Part shown: in pieces, positions 11,210 to 23,158 of the stretch
Layout: every line of letters starts with the position of its first letter
How positions within the stretch are numbered: position 1 is the stretch's first letter
Assembly: GCA_024704765.1 (NCBI GenBank)
Contig: JAKMXF010000310.1
Coordinates: 620,001 to 684,000, forward strand
Origin: Oopsacas minuta
Lineage: Eukaryota; Porifera; Hexactinellida; Lyssacinosida; Leucopsacidae
Direction of reading: 5' to 3'
Length of the DNA: 64,000 nucleotides
Notes under the pieces: generated by a model
Told to the model about the DNA's origin: nothing
Database searches by the model: none
The model's input: only the letters and a program-made list of their open reading frames with translations
Translations under genes and position numbers: made by a program

Positions 11210-11584
11210 AGATTTCTAATTATGTCCCGGAAATAAGTATAAATCAAAGATATCAGTTCAGGAATATACATTCATTAGCTTATTCTCTTGAAAGTAAATC
11301 CCTTGCACTTTCTGACAAAATTCTTCACTCTTGATTTCTGGTGGGATAAAATTCGTCTGGAGGTATCCACGAATTGCTTCATACTCTGTCGCATCCATAA
11401 TGAAAAATGTCAAAAGTAAGTACAAGTGTTGATTTTGAAATCTTAGAAACAAAGTAAAATGTTATTGTGTGCATTCAGGAAGTCACACATGTATAAATAC
11501 GAATACTATGTAACTAGGGATGAAATGTTGATATTACTTGATTTGGAATTGCTACTTGCGGGTCAAAATCCTACGCAACAGCTC

Positions 11585-12619
11585 TCAATGAGAATATTTT
11601 CCATTTTAACACCTAATATAATTCAAAATTCAACCTACAGGTGATAAACCAATTGTTTAATATATTAATGTTTTATGGAGTATTATCGATATATTTTAAA
11701 CTGAATAATCATTGTGTGTGCATTTGTCCTAACGACTTTCTATCTGTCTCTTGAGGAGGATTCTTTACCATGGGCGTAGCCCGCTTCTAGTCTAGGAGGG
11801 GCATAATATTTGTTTAGGTATAACGAACCAGCTGGGGGTTTGAGGGCGCTGTAAGTCCCCAATGGGGTTCTAGGGGCAAAGCACGTGAAAGTTTGCTTAA
11901 TGTATGATTACGTAATAAATAACACCAATATAATTAGATTTCCCAACCTGATTTTCTTGCCTTGGGGGACTAATTATTTTGTCTGATATCTATGAATTAT
12001 ATCGTCAGAGGGTAATAAATTAAGAATACAAATTGTGGTATGTAATATCTAGATAATATTCAATGACTTATATTGGCTACGCCTAAAGTTTATAAATATT
12101 GCGTAGGCTAGAGGGGTGACAGAATCCGCACCTATTGTCCCATCTCTTGAGAAATGAATAACATATTATTGAAAGCCGGTGTGTGGGGGGGCAACTGACC
12201 CCCTCCCTAAGCCCATGTTATATACGTACATATAATTGTTTCCTACATATATTATAACACTCTCTTACATGTATAGAAACATAGGCGTATTGGTGAGGCT
12301 ATGGGTCTACCAATAATTCTACTCTTCACATAGAGACTAATAGAAAAGTGTGTCCATGGCTCACCAATCCTGTCATCATTGCTCAAAGGGCCCTATTAAT
12401 CTACATTCCGAATCTATTCTGCTGTACAGGAGTACCACACATTACACTTCTCACATTTAGTATATTAAGGAAAATTATGGTTTTCGGAAATATGGCAAAA
12501 GGACTTAACAAACTCTATCTATGCGGTGTCGACTATATTTCCGTTTGCTTGACTAATAATGTTTAGAATGCTAACTTGGTACAATAGCTTAAGTGTATAT
12601 TCATGGTCATAACCCTTAC
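11585..12619. other. Gene-free spacer between the integrase transposon and OPA1
   Basis: No coding region is supported. Sequence near 11768 (ATGGGCGTAGCCCGC) and near 12210 (TAAGCCCATG) could be the two ends of a degraded TIR element, but no target duplication was found. The OPA1 promoter and 5' leader should lie in the right-hand part; no motif was recognised. Confidence 0.3.
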
Positions 12620-15442
12620 ATGCTCAGAATAGCATCTCAGTGTGTCTGTAATCTATCCAGACCCTCTCTCAGGAGGGCACCACATAATCTTATAACTTAC
12701 AGACCTCATAGGAGTTATTCTACACCTTCAAGGTCTGGTATAGTCAGCAAGATATTTAGATGGACTATAATGGGTACAGCTGGACTGTACGGAGGTGTGT
12801 ATCTACTATACTATGGAGCTAGAAGTAGAGTAGAACAGCTGAGTTGGTTAGAAAGATACACTCCCTCTCAAGTAATGGACAGATTGCAGAATATCATAAA
12901 CTCATTACCCTCAATACCAGAACATAGGAAAGCTAATACATACAATCAAACACATAAACAGTCTATTACATCTACTAGCAAGGAAGAGATAAGAGAGAGT
13001 ACTGTAAAACCTAGAGATAAAAAGACACATAATAACAGCTATAACAACAACCTCCTATCAGGACTAGCTAGAGGTAGTAGCAGTCTGATAGAGTTGTATC
13101 ATGAGGTGTTAGAGCTATTAAGCGGGTTCCAGGATACAGGAGAGGAGGATGTACCTGATCAGCTGCCTAGAATAATAGTGGTTGGAGATCAGAGCGCTGG
13201 TAAGACTAGTGTGCTAGAGATGTTGACAAGAGCTAGAATATTCCCACGTGGTGCTGGTGAGATGATGACACGTTCTCCTGTCATGGTTACACTTGTTGAA
13301 GGTTTGTACTCAATTGAACAATTGTAAAAAGGGCCCAAGAAAATTCATACCATAGATAATTTCATCGATATATTCTGACAACGAACATTTTCAGGTCTAT
13401 GGTAATTTCTGACGCCTGAAAGAGTTTGGGTGACTGCTCCCCACTTCCCCCACTTTTATATTTTTTTCCAAGGGGTTGAACACAGCACGGACCGAGTATC
13501 AGTATTCATGAATAGCAGCCATACTGATAATTAATTCAACTCGGTTAAGTTGTTACCGAATATTGAAATATTCGCCAAAATTTCTGTTTCAAACCCCAAT
13601 TCTGAGTTCAGACATATACTGCTTTGGAAGGTGGATCTGGTCGTGGTGTGCCGAACACGCCCAATTACTAACCCACTTTGGTAGGTTCCACTGTACCTCT
13701 AAATCAATTTACTATATTGGAACTTGTTCCAGGTGCATATAGTTAACAGGATTTCATACAGAGTTGAAGCTGGTCTTTGGCTCTGAGCCCAGAATTTGAA
13801 GTAATCCATAGTTATGTTCGTACTAACCGAGATACAACATATAGTCATTATTTATTAGATAATAATTATCACACAAAGCTATTCCTCAGCAAGATAACGG
13901 ATAAAACATCTTCCAATTTATGAGTTTGAATCCTTGGTTCTTGAATTGTAGATAATTATATGAGAAACTATTAAACGTCGCGTTGATATTACATATAACA
14001 CTTGTCTATCTAGGAACTGTACATGAAGCTGAGTTCTCTAATGACAACTCCCTGTTTAATCTATCTACAGAGAAAGGGTGTGCTGCTCTACGAGCTGAGA
14101 TAGAACTGAGAATGAATAAGAACATAATAGAGGGTCAGACAGTCAGTTCAGAACCTGTATCGTTAGTTGTCCGTGGTCCAGGTCTCCGTAGAATGGTGCT
14201 AGTGGATCTCCCCGGTGTAATTAGCACTGTAACTACTGGTATGGCTAGGGACACGAGAGAGGCTATTTTCGATATTTGCCGTAAATACATGTCTAATCCT
14301 AACTCAATAATATTGTGTATACAAGATGCTAGTGTTGATTTTGAGCGAAGTAATGTTACTGATATGGTTTCAGAGGCTGACCCAGAGGGCAAGAGGACAT
14401 TTGTAGTCCTCACTAAAGTAGACCTAGCAGAGAGAGAGGGGATCAAACCTGGTCGTATACAGAGTCTTCTCTCAGGAGAGCTACTCCCCATGTCTGCTAG
14501 AGCTTACCACGCAGTAGTTACAGGGAGAGGGAAAGCAGACGACACAATCAGTGAGATAGAGAGGCACGAGGAAGGTTTCTTCAGTAGGTCTATACTCTCT
14601 ACAGGGGGGTATATACCTCAGGAGCAGGCAGGGGTAACCGCACTCTCTAATGCAGTCAGTCGGTTCTTCTGGAATGTAGTGAGAGAGAGCACTGAGGAAC
14701 AGCTGATGAAGTTCCAAGAAGCTCACGAGACTCTCAATCTGGAGTGGAACAGTTCTTTCCCCTCCCAGAGGATTATGGACAGGAACGAGCTCTTTGACAC
14801 AGCTAAGGGAGTCATACTCGATGCTGTAACGAGGTTGCTACTGTTTGTATTTTATCTATGCTAGTTAATTATACTTGCACTTGTATAGACTGACACTACT
14901 ACATGGAGCTGAGTGGGAGGAGAACATCCGGTTTCGCATGCAGAAGGAGTTATTACCACATCTATTCACTGACGTCATGTATCCCGCGTATTTAGCTGGA
15001 TCAGTTGGTTTTACTACCGAATCAGCTGGAGGGAATGGTGGTTACTCACATATTAAGTTTAAAATTAAATCTGATAGCACTATGAGGCAGAAGTGGTGTC
15101 AGATATGGCTTCCTACATTAGTAGCTGATATAGGCAGGACTCTATTGTTGGAAGAGTTATTACAAGAGGTCAGCTGATGAGTATTTTATATTATTAATAT
15201 TGTATCGACTTAGCGTAATTGGAGCAAAAAAGTTTGTCCACAGGGAGAAAAACTTCTAAAATACATATATTTGACTAAAGGGCAGGATAAATGTATTCAA
15301 TATTTAGCTAAATTTTAATTTCCCATAATGGAGTTTAACTTTCGATAATGATTCATGGTACATTATGTCGGATTTCATTATGCGACATTTCAGAATCGCG
15401 GGATTCAATTTCAAATAGCATGCCATAAATTCTTCATTGACA

Positions 15443-15473
<31 letters not shown>

Positions 15474-16053
15474 CGACAATTGCAATACGTATAATAATAA
15501 TTTAGATTATGTAAATAGTCGGTCATGGCATTTTAGGGCAAATAATCTATTTTGAAAAATACAAAATACTGGATAGGATGATCTAACATTCTATCATAAC
15601 TAATCACAATCTCTTATAAATCCGTGAGAATAGTAACATTAACTAATACACACATACACACATATGTTTTTGCCGTTAAGGGATGTCTTTACTCATATCC
15701 ACTGGGTAAGTCTCATACAACGGATTAGATGTTCCTCTTGCCCCACACTTTTCTGGAACATTCATGATCTTTAGTTCGTTAGATTCGTGGAGTGTTTGGT
15801 AAAGTGGGTCGGCGGTGGTTTCAGCAAAATTTCTAGACCTTGCGAGCATAGCTGCTATGTTAGCTATATTTCCTACCTTTTTCACAATATAGATGAGAAA
15901 ACACACGATAATTATCGTTTGACAGCTGACTACTAGTAACAGTACTAAGATAATTATCAGTGCGAAGAGTGGCCATTCAGAAATTATATCTACGAATGTG
16001 CTAGAACCAATCCCAGTAGGTCCATCCACACAGGTTTTGGTTTGCATCGATTG

Positions 16054-16094
<41 letters not shown>

Positions 16095-19000
16095 GAGGAG
16101 AAGTAGTAGCCATTATATCAGTACTTTCTGTAACGTCATTTGTAGTCATTTGATTACTTGTAACTACACTTGTAGTCGTCTCGATAGGTATTTTCTGACA
16201 AGTGGCATTCGTGATTGTAAGGTTGAAACCAGCATCACAACTATAACGATTTTCATCACTGTCCCTGCTATCAACAATAACACATTGAATCTCACTCTCG
16301 CAATGGGTTTCATTATACAGTCTATGTCCATACTTACAACCACACTGATAGGAACCTAAAGTATTTCTACAAGCAAACTCACATCCTCCATTCATTTCCT
16401 CACACTCATTAATGTCATCACAATCATATCCGTTAGTCGCTAACTTGTACCCTTCTTCACACGTGCAATAGTACGAACCTTCTGTATTTTCACATGCATC
16501 TTCACAGTTAGTTTGTTCATTGCACTCATCGATATCTTTGCATTGAGCGATATTATTCAATTCATATCCTATCGGACAATCACACAAGAAACTATTATTT
16601 GTATTATGGCATACTTGACTACCGGGACATGTGATAGACTTGTCAAAGCATTGATATGATTCAGTTTTCGTGCAATTTTGGTACAATTCTTCATCTGTAA
16701 TCACTCGTCCATAGTCGTACATTGGTTCAAAGCAGACACCATCACCTACATGTAGTCCATATTGTAGAACAAGAGATATCCATTCCATCTTACAATCGCA
16801 TGTGAACGGATCATTTAAGTATAACCTGGTTAACGAATTCATTTGTTGGAAGACATACGGATTCAATGTTTGATAACCCATATATTGTAAGTATAGACGT
16901 TCTAGAGAGCGGGTTTGTAAGAGCGTCTCTAAGGGAAATTCTGGGTTTTCGGATAAATACAATACAGACAACTGGGTCAATAATTGCAATGCTCTTTTGG
17001 ATACTTTTACTATTCCATTATTTGTTAAATGGAGTTCTCTTAGGCTAGTGAGTGCAGAAAATGAACCATCGGTAATTTCAGTTATTTTATTATTGGCTAA
17101 GTTCAAATAGGTGACCTCATTCAAGTCTTCAAACGCTCCGTCACTTATTCCGATGAAGTTAGAATGACTTAAATCTATACTTTCTATGTTTGAGAGTCCT
17201 ATAAACATCGTATTGTCTAATATTTGAGGATTTACTATTCTGATTTGGAGGAGCCTAAGGAGTTGTAAATTTACGAAAGATGGAGTTTCTTTAGAAATGA
17301 CATTCTGAGCATTTATTTTGTCTAGCCCTATAAAGTAATTGAAAAAGTCATTCGTCTCTAGTTCGAAATTAGATTCACCAATGAACGATCGTAAATTTGT
17401 GTTCTGGACAGATGTAGTTAGGCGGATGTAATCATGATCTTGGTAGTTGTATATGTAAAGGTTTTCTATGTTTGACGGTAATTCTAAATCGATTAGTAGT
17501 TCTCCGTATTTTGTTGAGACATAGTTTTTACGATAAACATGAAATTAGCAGTACCGTTGCAGTCTCTAAGTATGCTCTTAATCAAATTGGTATCGTTGGT
17601 ATCAATATGACATTGATAAAATGAACCAGCTATTTCACTACAATATCCTGCTTCATTACTGGAATCTGTCATTCCAAACTCGATACAGATTGTACAGAGT
17701 ATCGCTACTATCAGCCATCTTGTGATTCTCATCTTAGTAATCTCCAAAAAAAATATGAAATTGGTACAATACTCGCAAAATAATAAATTTATATTCAGGC
17801 CTAATTATTTCAGTATAATTTCCAAAACAATTATAATAGGACTAGAAAGCAGAACCATTTATGGACTGACAAATATTTGTAACTGATACTCTGATACTCT
17901 GATACTCTGATACTCTGATACTCTGATACTCTGATACTCTGTTACTCTGATACTCTGATACTCTGATATTCTGTTACTCTGATGCTCTGATACTCTGATA
18001 CTCTGATACTCTGATACTCTGATACTCTGTTACTCTGATACTCTGATACTCTGATACTCTGATACTCTGATACTCTGATACTCTGATACTCTGATACTCT
18101 GATACTCTGATACTCTGATACTCTGATACTCTGATACTCTGTTACTCTGATACTCTGATACTCTGATACTCTGATACTCTGATACTCTGATACTCTGATA
18201 CTCTGTTACTCTGATACTCTGATACTCTGATACTCTGATACTCTGATACTCTGATACTCTGTTACTCTGTTACTCTGATACTCTGATACTCTGATACTCT
18301 GATACTCTGATACTCTGATACTCTGATACTCTGATACTCTGTTACTCTGATACTCTGATACTCTGATACTCTGATACTCTGTTACTCTGATACTCTGATA
18401 CTCTGATACTCTGATACTCTGATACTCTGATACTCTGATACTCTGATACTCTGATACTCTGTTACTCTGATACTCTGTTACTCTGATACTCTGATACTCT
18501 GATACTCTGATACTCTGATACTCTGATACTCTGATACTCTGATACTCTGATACTCTGATACTCTGATACTCTGATACTCTGATACTCTGATACTCTGATA
18601 CTCTGATACTCTGATACTCTGATACTCTGATACTCTGTTACTCTGATACTCTGATACTCTGATACTCTGATACTCTGATACTCTGATACTCTGTACTCTG
18701 TTACTCTGATACTCTGATACTCTGATACTCTGATACTCTGATACTCTGATACTCTGTTACTCTGTTACTCTGATACTCTGATACTCTGATACTCTGATAC
18801 TCTGATACTCTGATACTCTGATACTCTGATACTCTGATACTCTGTTACTCTGATACTCTGATACTCTGATACTCTGATACTCTGTTACTCTGATACTCTG
18901 ATACTCTGATACTCTGATACTCTGATACTCTGATACTCTGATACTCTGATACTCTGATACTCTGTTACTCTGATACTCTGTTACTCTGATACTCTGATAC

Positions 19001-22000
19001 TCTGATACTCTGATACTCTGATACTCTGATACTCTGATACTCTGATACTCTGATACTCTATTTCTCAACTGACAATAGTTGCATAAATTTGTCCTAAATT
19101 AGATATTTTCTTAGTAATGAAATTACCAAATTCAATTAAACCATCTTCACATAGTACATTACAGTATACTCCGATTAACTAAGCCACTGGTTAATCGGGT
19201 CGCTTGGAGAGAAACAGAACCATACAAATCTCAATTATTAAATCTCAATTGTTGTCTGTGTGTTTGTTGTCCGTTGTCAAGGAAAGGATTTACTGTATGC
19301 AATTTCGAAATTGTAACATAACTATGTATTTATCGTGTCTATCAAGGAAGTAGATACAATTCAAAAAACTTCACCAAATATATCGAACATGCTGAATCCG
19401 AATTTCACAATTTTGAATTAATCATATGTAAATGTATTGTTGTTTATATGAGTATAAAGTACACAAATTATCCAAATCTCAAAATATGCGTACAGGCTTG
19501 CTCTAAACGGCTACCCAGGGGTAATTAGGTACACTGAATTCGAATTTTGCATTTTCAAGTTTCTTATATGTAAATTTATTGTTGCTTTAATGAATATAAA
19601 GTAAAGAAATTAGCCAAATTTCACCCCCCCTGAAAATAACAAAGACACATAATATCCCTAAGCTGCACTACCAGTCTATCGGCTGAAGTTTTTTAGTGAT
19701 TCAACGAGTAATGTGGCCTAAGGAACCGCGATTTTGAATGATTAATGAAATATTCAATATCCCGCGAAGATGAAATACGCTTGTTAGTAATAACAAACTA
19801 ATTATTTTCCTTCACTCAAGATTTTATAATTTATAGAAAACTCTGATTAGAATTTGAAATATGGAATTTATTATTCTTTGTTATTATTTGTCTATTATTC
19901 TTTGTTATTATTTGTCTATTATTCTTTGTTATTATTTGTCTATTATTCTTTGTATTATATTGTGAGTATTTCATCATTTGGCTTTCATATTTCTTATCGC
20001 GAGGAGTAATCTTTCAGTTATTCAATATTTCTAGTATTACTAATTTCAGAATTATATACGCTGCACTGATTAGTGTAGAAAAATATTTACAAATAAAGAA
20101 ATCGAATAGCTGCCATGTTAACAATTTGAAAATATAGGTTTCTGGTCTGTAACAGTGGAACTGCCATTAGAACATACATCTCTAACTCTAATCTCAATCA
20201 TTCCTGTAAGTGTGTTGTCCATCTTCTCTGGAATATATATTATTTCTATATCATCATCAAATAATACCTCTCTTCTGTGATATATTGTAGGTTGTGTTGA
20301 TTGTATTTGATGCTCTGTCGGGACAGAGGAGGGAATTGTTGCTTCTATTTCACGTCTAGCTCTATACATGCTAGTTTCTAGGTTTTTGAAAGAGAACGAA
20401 CTAGCAGCTGCTTCGTTTCGAGTAGAATTTTTGAAAACTTGACTCAGGCTATCACGTGATGTTCTGGCAGCTGTTTTGCATTTAGATTTTAAATCATGTT
20501 TCTCTGTCTTATAATCTGATACCGGGTGATTGTCTGGCTGCTTTGGTTCAATTAGGTTAGCAACTCCGCATAATTTAGCTGTTCCCTTACACCGAGTAAT
20601 ATTTCGATAGAAAACACATCTCAGAAATGTCTTATTATTGTCAGACTTTACCTTTGAGTATTTATAGCCATCTACTGTGGTGTATATGGAACCTCATTTG
20701 TGTTTATAGTTTTTACACGAATATTCCATGATAATAAATTATGTAGAAATTTGATTATAGTGAGAATATATTTCTTTGATTAATATATGCATATTAATAT
20801 AATATATATATATATATATATTGTCACATTTATTTGAATGAATGCCTAAAGTTGATTAATTGCAAACCTTAGTTGGTGATCAAATGGAAACCTTAACTTG
20901 GTTGATAAATTGCAAGCACCTCATAGTGCATGGCCTCCAGTATATTGCCAGCGATTCATCGAATAATTTATCGACTTTAGAAACTCTGTGTTAGTTTTGT
21001 GTTCGATCCATTTCCATATTTTGATAAGTTCGATTATTTTCAATCATTGAGGCTCCTAAACTTCCAGAAAGTATTGCATTCTTCCACACATACATTATAC
21101 ACTCACGTTAATTGTAAATATCTAGGAAATACTTCTCACCTTATCCTCTCACATCAACACATACACACATACACATACCTTATTTCTCTGAATGAGCGCC
21201 CCAGAGCTTATTTTTGTGTGGAGAAATCCGACGCTCAATGCCGGATTAACCACTAAGCCAAATAATCCATGGCTTAGGCCCCCACGGTTCTAAGGGTGGG
21301 GCCACCAGGCCCGGATTAAATATACTCTGATGCGACGTACCCTCAGGAAATAAAATTTAGTACGTTTATATAGTAGCAATATATCCCTATCCGAATATAT
21401 TGCTACTATATAATTCGAACAAGAATTGTTAATCAGTTTTGGAGAAAAGTACATATTTACATAAGCTATGTACGTACAAGTGAACCTCGTTATTAATACG
21501 AATACGGTTGATACGAATTTCTGGATAAGTAAAACAAATACTTACACATAACCAGAGCATTAAGGAGCACGCTCCTTCTCTGTTTAAGGAGCGGTTGTGG
21601 GAGCTCCGTTACATTTTAACTCCCCGGAAATTTCACTTCAAAATGTTATCCTAGGATATTTGCATGATGTCTCACATTATTAACTGTACCCCAGGATTGT
21701 TGGTCGTGTCCCCCCACGTTAGGTTTGCTGTCCCCGAATATTAGAGGGAACACTGGGTAAATACATGCAGGTTTTAAGAACTTGTACTGCTTGTGTATTA
21801 TTATTAAGACTTATCGTCTCCTTTTTTTTATAATTTCAATTAATTATGTAAAATTCTTCTACTAGGTGAATCAGAATCTTTCTCAAACCAGTCAAACACG
21901 CCTATTCAAGCCTCTCCAGGACGAGTTATTATCTCGCCTCAATACACATTATGAGTGGAAGCCTGCTTCTAGAGAAAGAATTAAATCCTGTCTCCAATCA

Positions 22001-23158
22001 GTGATGAGGGATAGAGACATCCGATCTGAGAGGGAGTGGCAACAAGGATTGGACTACATGAAGAAAAGTGTTAAGGAGAGACTACAAATTGAGAGATTGA
22101 ATGTGCTTAATGTTATCGGTACTCGGAGCTGGACATCCTGGCATAGATTAACACCAAAACAGCAGATCAACACTGCTGTGTTAGACGAGATTAAGAAGAT
22201 AGTACAATCTAGAGGCGGTAGGTTGATTCATAAGTTATAGCAACGTATAGACTACAGTAGTAGGGTTGCCATTGGAATTGGAATAGTGATTCACTATGGG
22301 AAATGCAATGAGTATATTAAATCCGATACCTGTGTTACACTGAATAAGGGCTGAGGGTTTGAAAGAGCGGCTGAGTGTAACATTACACGAAAAGTTTAGA
22401 CCTGAATAAGCGCCGGAGTACTTATTCAAGGAAAAATCCTAGACTATATCTACTCTAATTTCCTCAGACCCGTTTTCATGGGTCTAACGAACATTTTTTA
22501 TTACAATTCCCTTGTTCTACATTATTAGATCATACTAATTACTAATATTTCACTAATGCCCCGGGGATAAATTCCTAACGAAATCCAATGAAATGTTCTG
22601 AAGTTCAGTAGGAATTGGGAATGGTAATCGTTCCCATCGAAACCATGGGTATCCCATGTTATCCTGTATCATATAGGAGACCATCTGGCTATCAATCTTA
22701 AGCGTGATGACCTGGATAACATAAAAAAGAATCTGTCTTATCGGAAATTACTTGTGAATGATGCCCAGATTCGTTATGTGTGGGAAACAGTGTTGAGAAT
22801 GAAACAGCTGGAGTGGACAGAATCTAAAGGAGTCAGATGTATGAGAACATACCACAGGCAGCTAACAGATCCCAGTGTAGCAGTGGAGTGTCACGAGGTT
22901 ACTCTATTCCACTCAGTACAACAGATACTTAATATTGTAAGCAGGGAGGCTAGGATCCAGATGCAGGGAGAGAGTCAGGAGCTGGAGCTACGTGTTAGAG
23001 CTATACTACAAGCTCTCTCTTCTCCTGAAGAGAAAAAAAGGTTCTTGAGAGGTGATCTAGTAGACCTGTCTGACAGAATTCAGAGAGTAAGAGAGATTAT
23101 TGATAGACTAGATTATTTCTCTATACGCTTGTCTGAAGAGCAAGAGGTAGTCAATTGA
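12620..23158 (+). CDS. OPA1: OPA1-type mitochondrial dynamin GTPase, five exons
   Basis: This dynamin-family GTPase fuses mitochondrial inner membranes and shapes cristae. Exons: 12620-13301, 14014-14833, 14889-15168, 21866-22217 and about 22680-23158. All junctions are GT/AG and the phases agree (the last acceptor could be 22677), giving about 870 residues against 960 in human OPA1. The ATG at 12620 is preferred because it opens an Arg-rich mitochondrial presequence ([19 protein letters not shown]), followed by a membrane segment near residues 48-66. GTPase motifs: GDQSAGKT 189-196, TRSP near 217, DLPG 292-295, TKVD 361-364. The middle and GED-like regions follow in exons 3-5 in the usual order. 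Intron 2 is only 55 nt. Intron 3 is 6,697 nt and contains a receptor gene on the other strand, a satellite array and a FLYWCH fragment. The exact last acceptor is the least certain point. Confidence 0.93.
15400..15675. repeat. CA-dinucleotide tract within a partial R1 repeat
   Basis: A run of about 13 CA units lies near 15445-15470, inside sequence resembling the R1 dispersed repeat (CATGCCATAAATTCTT ... GACAACA). A second impure CA tract is at about 15646-15664. Both are in OPA1 intron 3. Confidence 0.6.
15676..17732 (-). CDS. LRR-EGF single-pass receptor, nested in OPA1 intron 3, one frameshift
   Basis: A probable cell-surface receptor. The ATG at 17732 opens a signal peptide ([16 protein letters not shown]). 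The frame runs to 17493, and the reading continues in the next frame to 15676. The switch lies at a run of five A on the coding strand near 17523-17527, where one extra A would restore continuity, giving about 690 residues. Numbered from the Met at 17208: leucine-rich repeats to about 130; an LRRCT cap with FTCDCKMEW (136-143) and Cys159, Cys179; three EGF-like units, two of them calcium-binding (DIDEC 225-229, DINEC 265-269); a Thr/Ser-rich stalk with 13 Thr (373-385); a membrane helix 412-442; and a 68-residue tail with DPLY (467) and NPLY (495), the latter an NPxY-type adaptor or endocytosis motif. The ligand is unknown. Either a recent frameshift or a base-calling error explains the break. 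Confidence 0.8.
17884..19060. repeat. (GATACTCT)n array of about 147 units with a 496-bp higher-order repeat
   Basis: An almost pure 8-bp tandem array in OPA1 intron 3. The main variant unit is GTTACTCT. Its positions are 18141, 18205, 18261, 18269, 18341, 18381, 18461, 18477, and again 18637, 18700, 18756, 18764, 18844, 18884, 18964, 18980. The spacing pattern repeats (64, 56, 8, 72 or 80, 40, 80, 16), so a block of about 496 bp (62 units) was duplicated. One 7-bp unit occurs at 18693. The Ser-Glu-Tyr-Gln-rich frame across it is a translation of the repeat. Confidence 0.95.
19230..19625 (-). repeat. Inverted copy of dispersed repeat R1
   Basis: Read on the minus strand, this stretch follows the 5067-5320 copy closely: ATTCATAAA-like sequence, 'ACATATGATTAAT', a TGTGAAA/ATCGGAT-like motif, 'GTTCGATATATTT', 'TTACATAGTTATG', 'GTAAATCCTTTCCTT' and then an 'ACAAACAAAC'-like run. 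A second, weaker piece follows at 19520-19620. The two copies differ by many substitutions, so the family is old. Confidence 0.6.
19869..19955. repeat. 24-bp tandem repeat, 3.6 copies
   Basis: The unit TATTATTCTTTGTTATTATT plus TGTC repeats at 19869, 19893 and 19917, and a partial fourth unit follows from 19941. It lies in OPA1 intron 3. Confidence 0.85.
20118..20696 (-). pseudogene. FLYWCH zinc-finger fragment, probably transposon-derived
   Basis: The minus-strand frame is open from just after a stop at 20697 down to 20118, about 192 codons, with no good ATG before the domain. The segment starting [17 protein letters not shown], then [17 protein letters not shown], then DNHPVS, follows the FLYWCH zinc-finger pattern (aromatic/GY.Y, a W-x-C position here L-x-C, C-x-A-like, H-x-H with the first His replaced by Asp). 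A basic linker with [15 protein letters not shown] follows, of the kind that joins FLYWCH domains to MULE-type transposases. No transposase core is seen after it. It is likely a decayed or partial element inside OPA1 intron 3; a domesticated single-domain gene is the alternative. Confidence 0.6.
21367..21412. repeat. Perfect 18-bp hairpin with 10-nt loop
   Basis: TATATAGTAGCAATATAT (21367-21384), the loop CCCTATCCGA, then the exact reverse complement (21395-21412). It sits near the 3' end of OPA1 intron 3. Short and AT-rich, so the significance is unclear. Confidence 0.85.

Larger units (their letters stand above)
6762..11398 (-). pseudogene. KRBA2-like integrase gene, multi-exon, apparently disabled
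   Basis: The exons can be followed by splice sites and phase. Exon 1 is 11398-11270 (start MDATEYEAIRGYL). Exon 2 is 11053-10880, a zinc-binding H2C2-like part with GFYHGVTHPG. Exon 3 is 8051-7740 (CHHCQTSAALPPQ, GIDLVCNM, then the integrase core with LQHDQGTEFSSK). Exon 4 begins at 7364 (TTAYHSQSNGLVESHNK, holding the expected third acidic residue). The last exon is about 7079-6762 (EGDEVLVHN, the SH3-like C-terminal part, with a basic tail). The order matches integrases of the KRBA2 type, which cut and join DNA ends. Exon 4 has an in-frame TAA just before its only good donor (CAG|GTAAAT), and the stretch normally lying between the core and the C-terminal domain is missing, so the copy is probably dead. 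A further acidic frame at 6534-6710 could be a 3' exon, but its phase does not fit. Confidence 0.68.
5897..11580 (-). mobile_element. 5.7-kb DNA transposon candidate carrying a KRBA2/Ginger-like integrase
   Basis: The first 25 bases (5897-5921) and the reverse complement of the last 25 (11556-11580) match at 24 of 25 positions. They begin TGTTGC and contain TAGGATTTTGACCCGC. Directly outside both ends lies GCTC (5893-5896 and 11581-11584), a 4-bp target duplication. The same 16-base core recurs inside the left end, once inverted near 5950 and three times in a 36-bp tandem repeat at 5980-6095, like subterminal transposase-binding sites. The element holds a spliced integrase gene on the minus strand (6762-11398). 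Ginger-type transposons are known to combine TIRs, 4-bp duplications and a retrovirus-like integrase, so I infer a relative of that group. The flanks 'CATTTGAG' and 'CATTGAGA' resemble each other in inverse orientation, so the true boundary could lie a few bases further out. Confidence 0.62.

Noticed and set aside
13983-15177. Two separate small GTPase-like genes after the first OPA1 frame
   Set aside because: Splice sites, phases and motif order show they are OPA1 exons 2 and 3.
17884-19060. Telomeric array
   Set aside because: The unit is 8 bp and unlike animal telomere repeats, and single-copy genes lie on both sides.
18757-19068. A 103-codon frame of repeated Ser-Glu-Tyr-Gln units
   Set aside because: It is a translation of the (GATACTCT)n array with no coding context.
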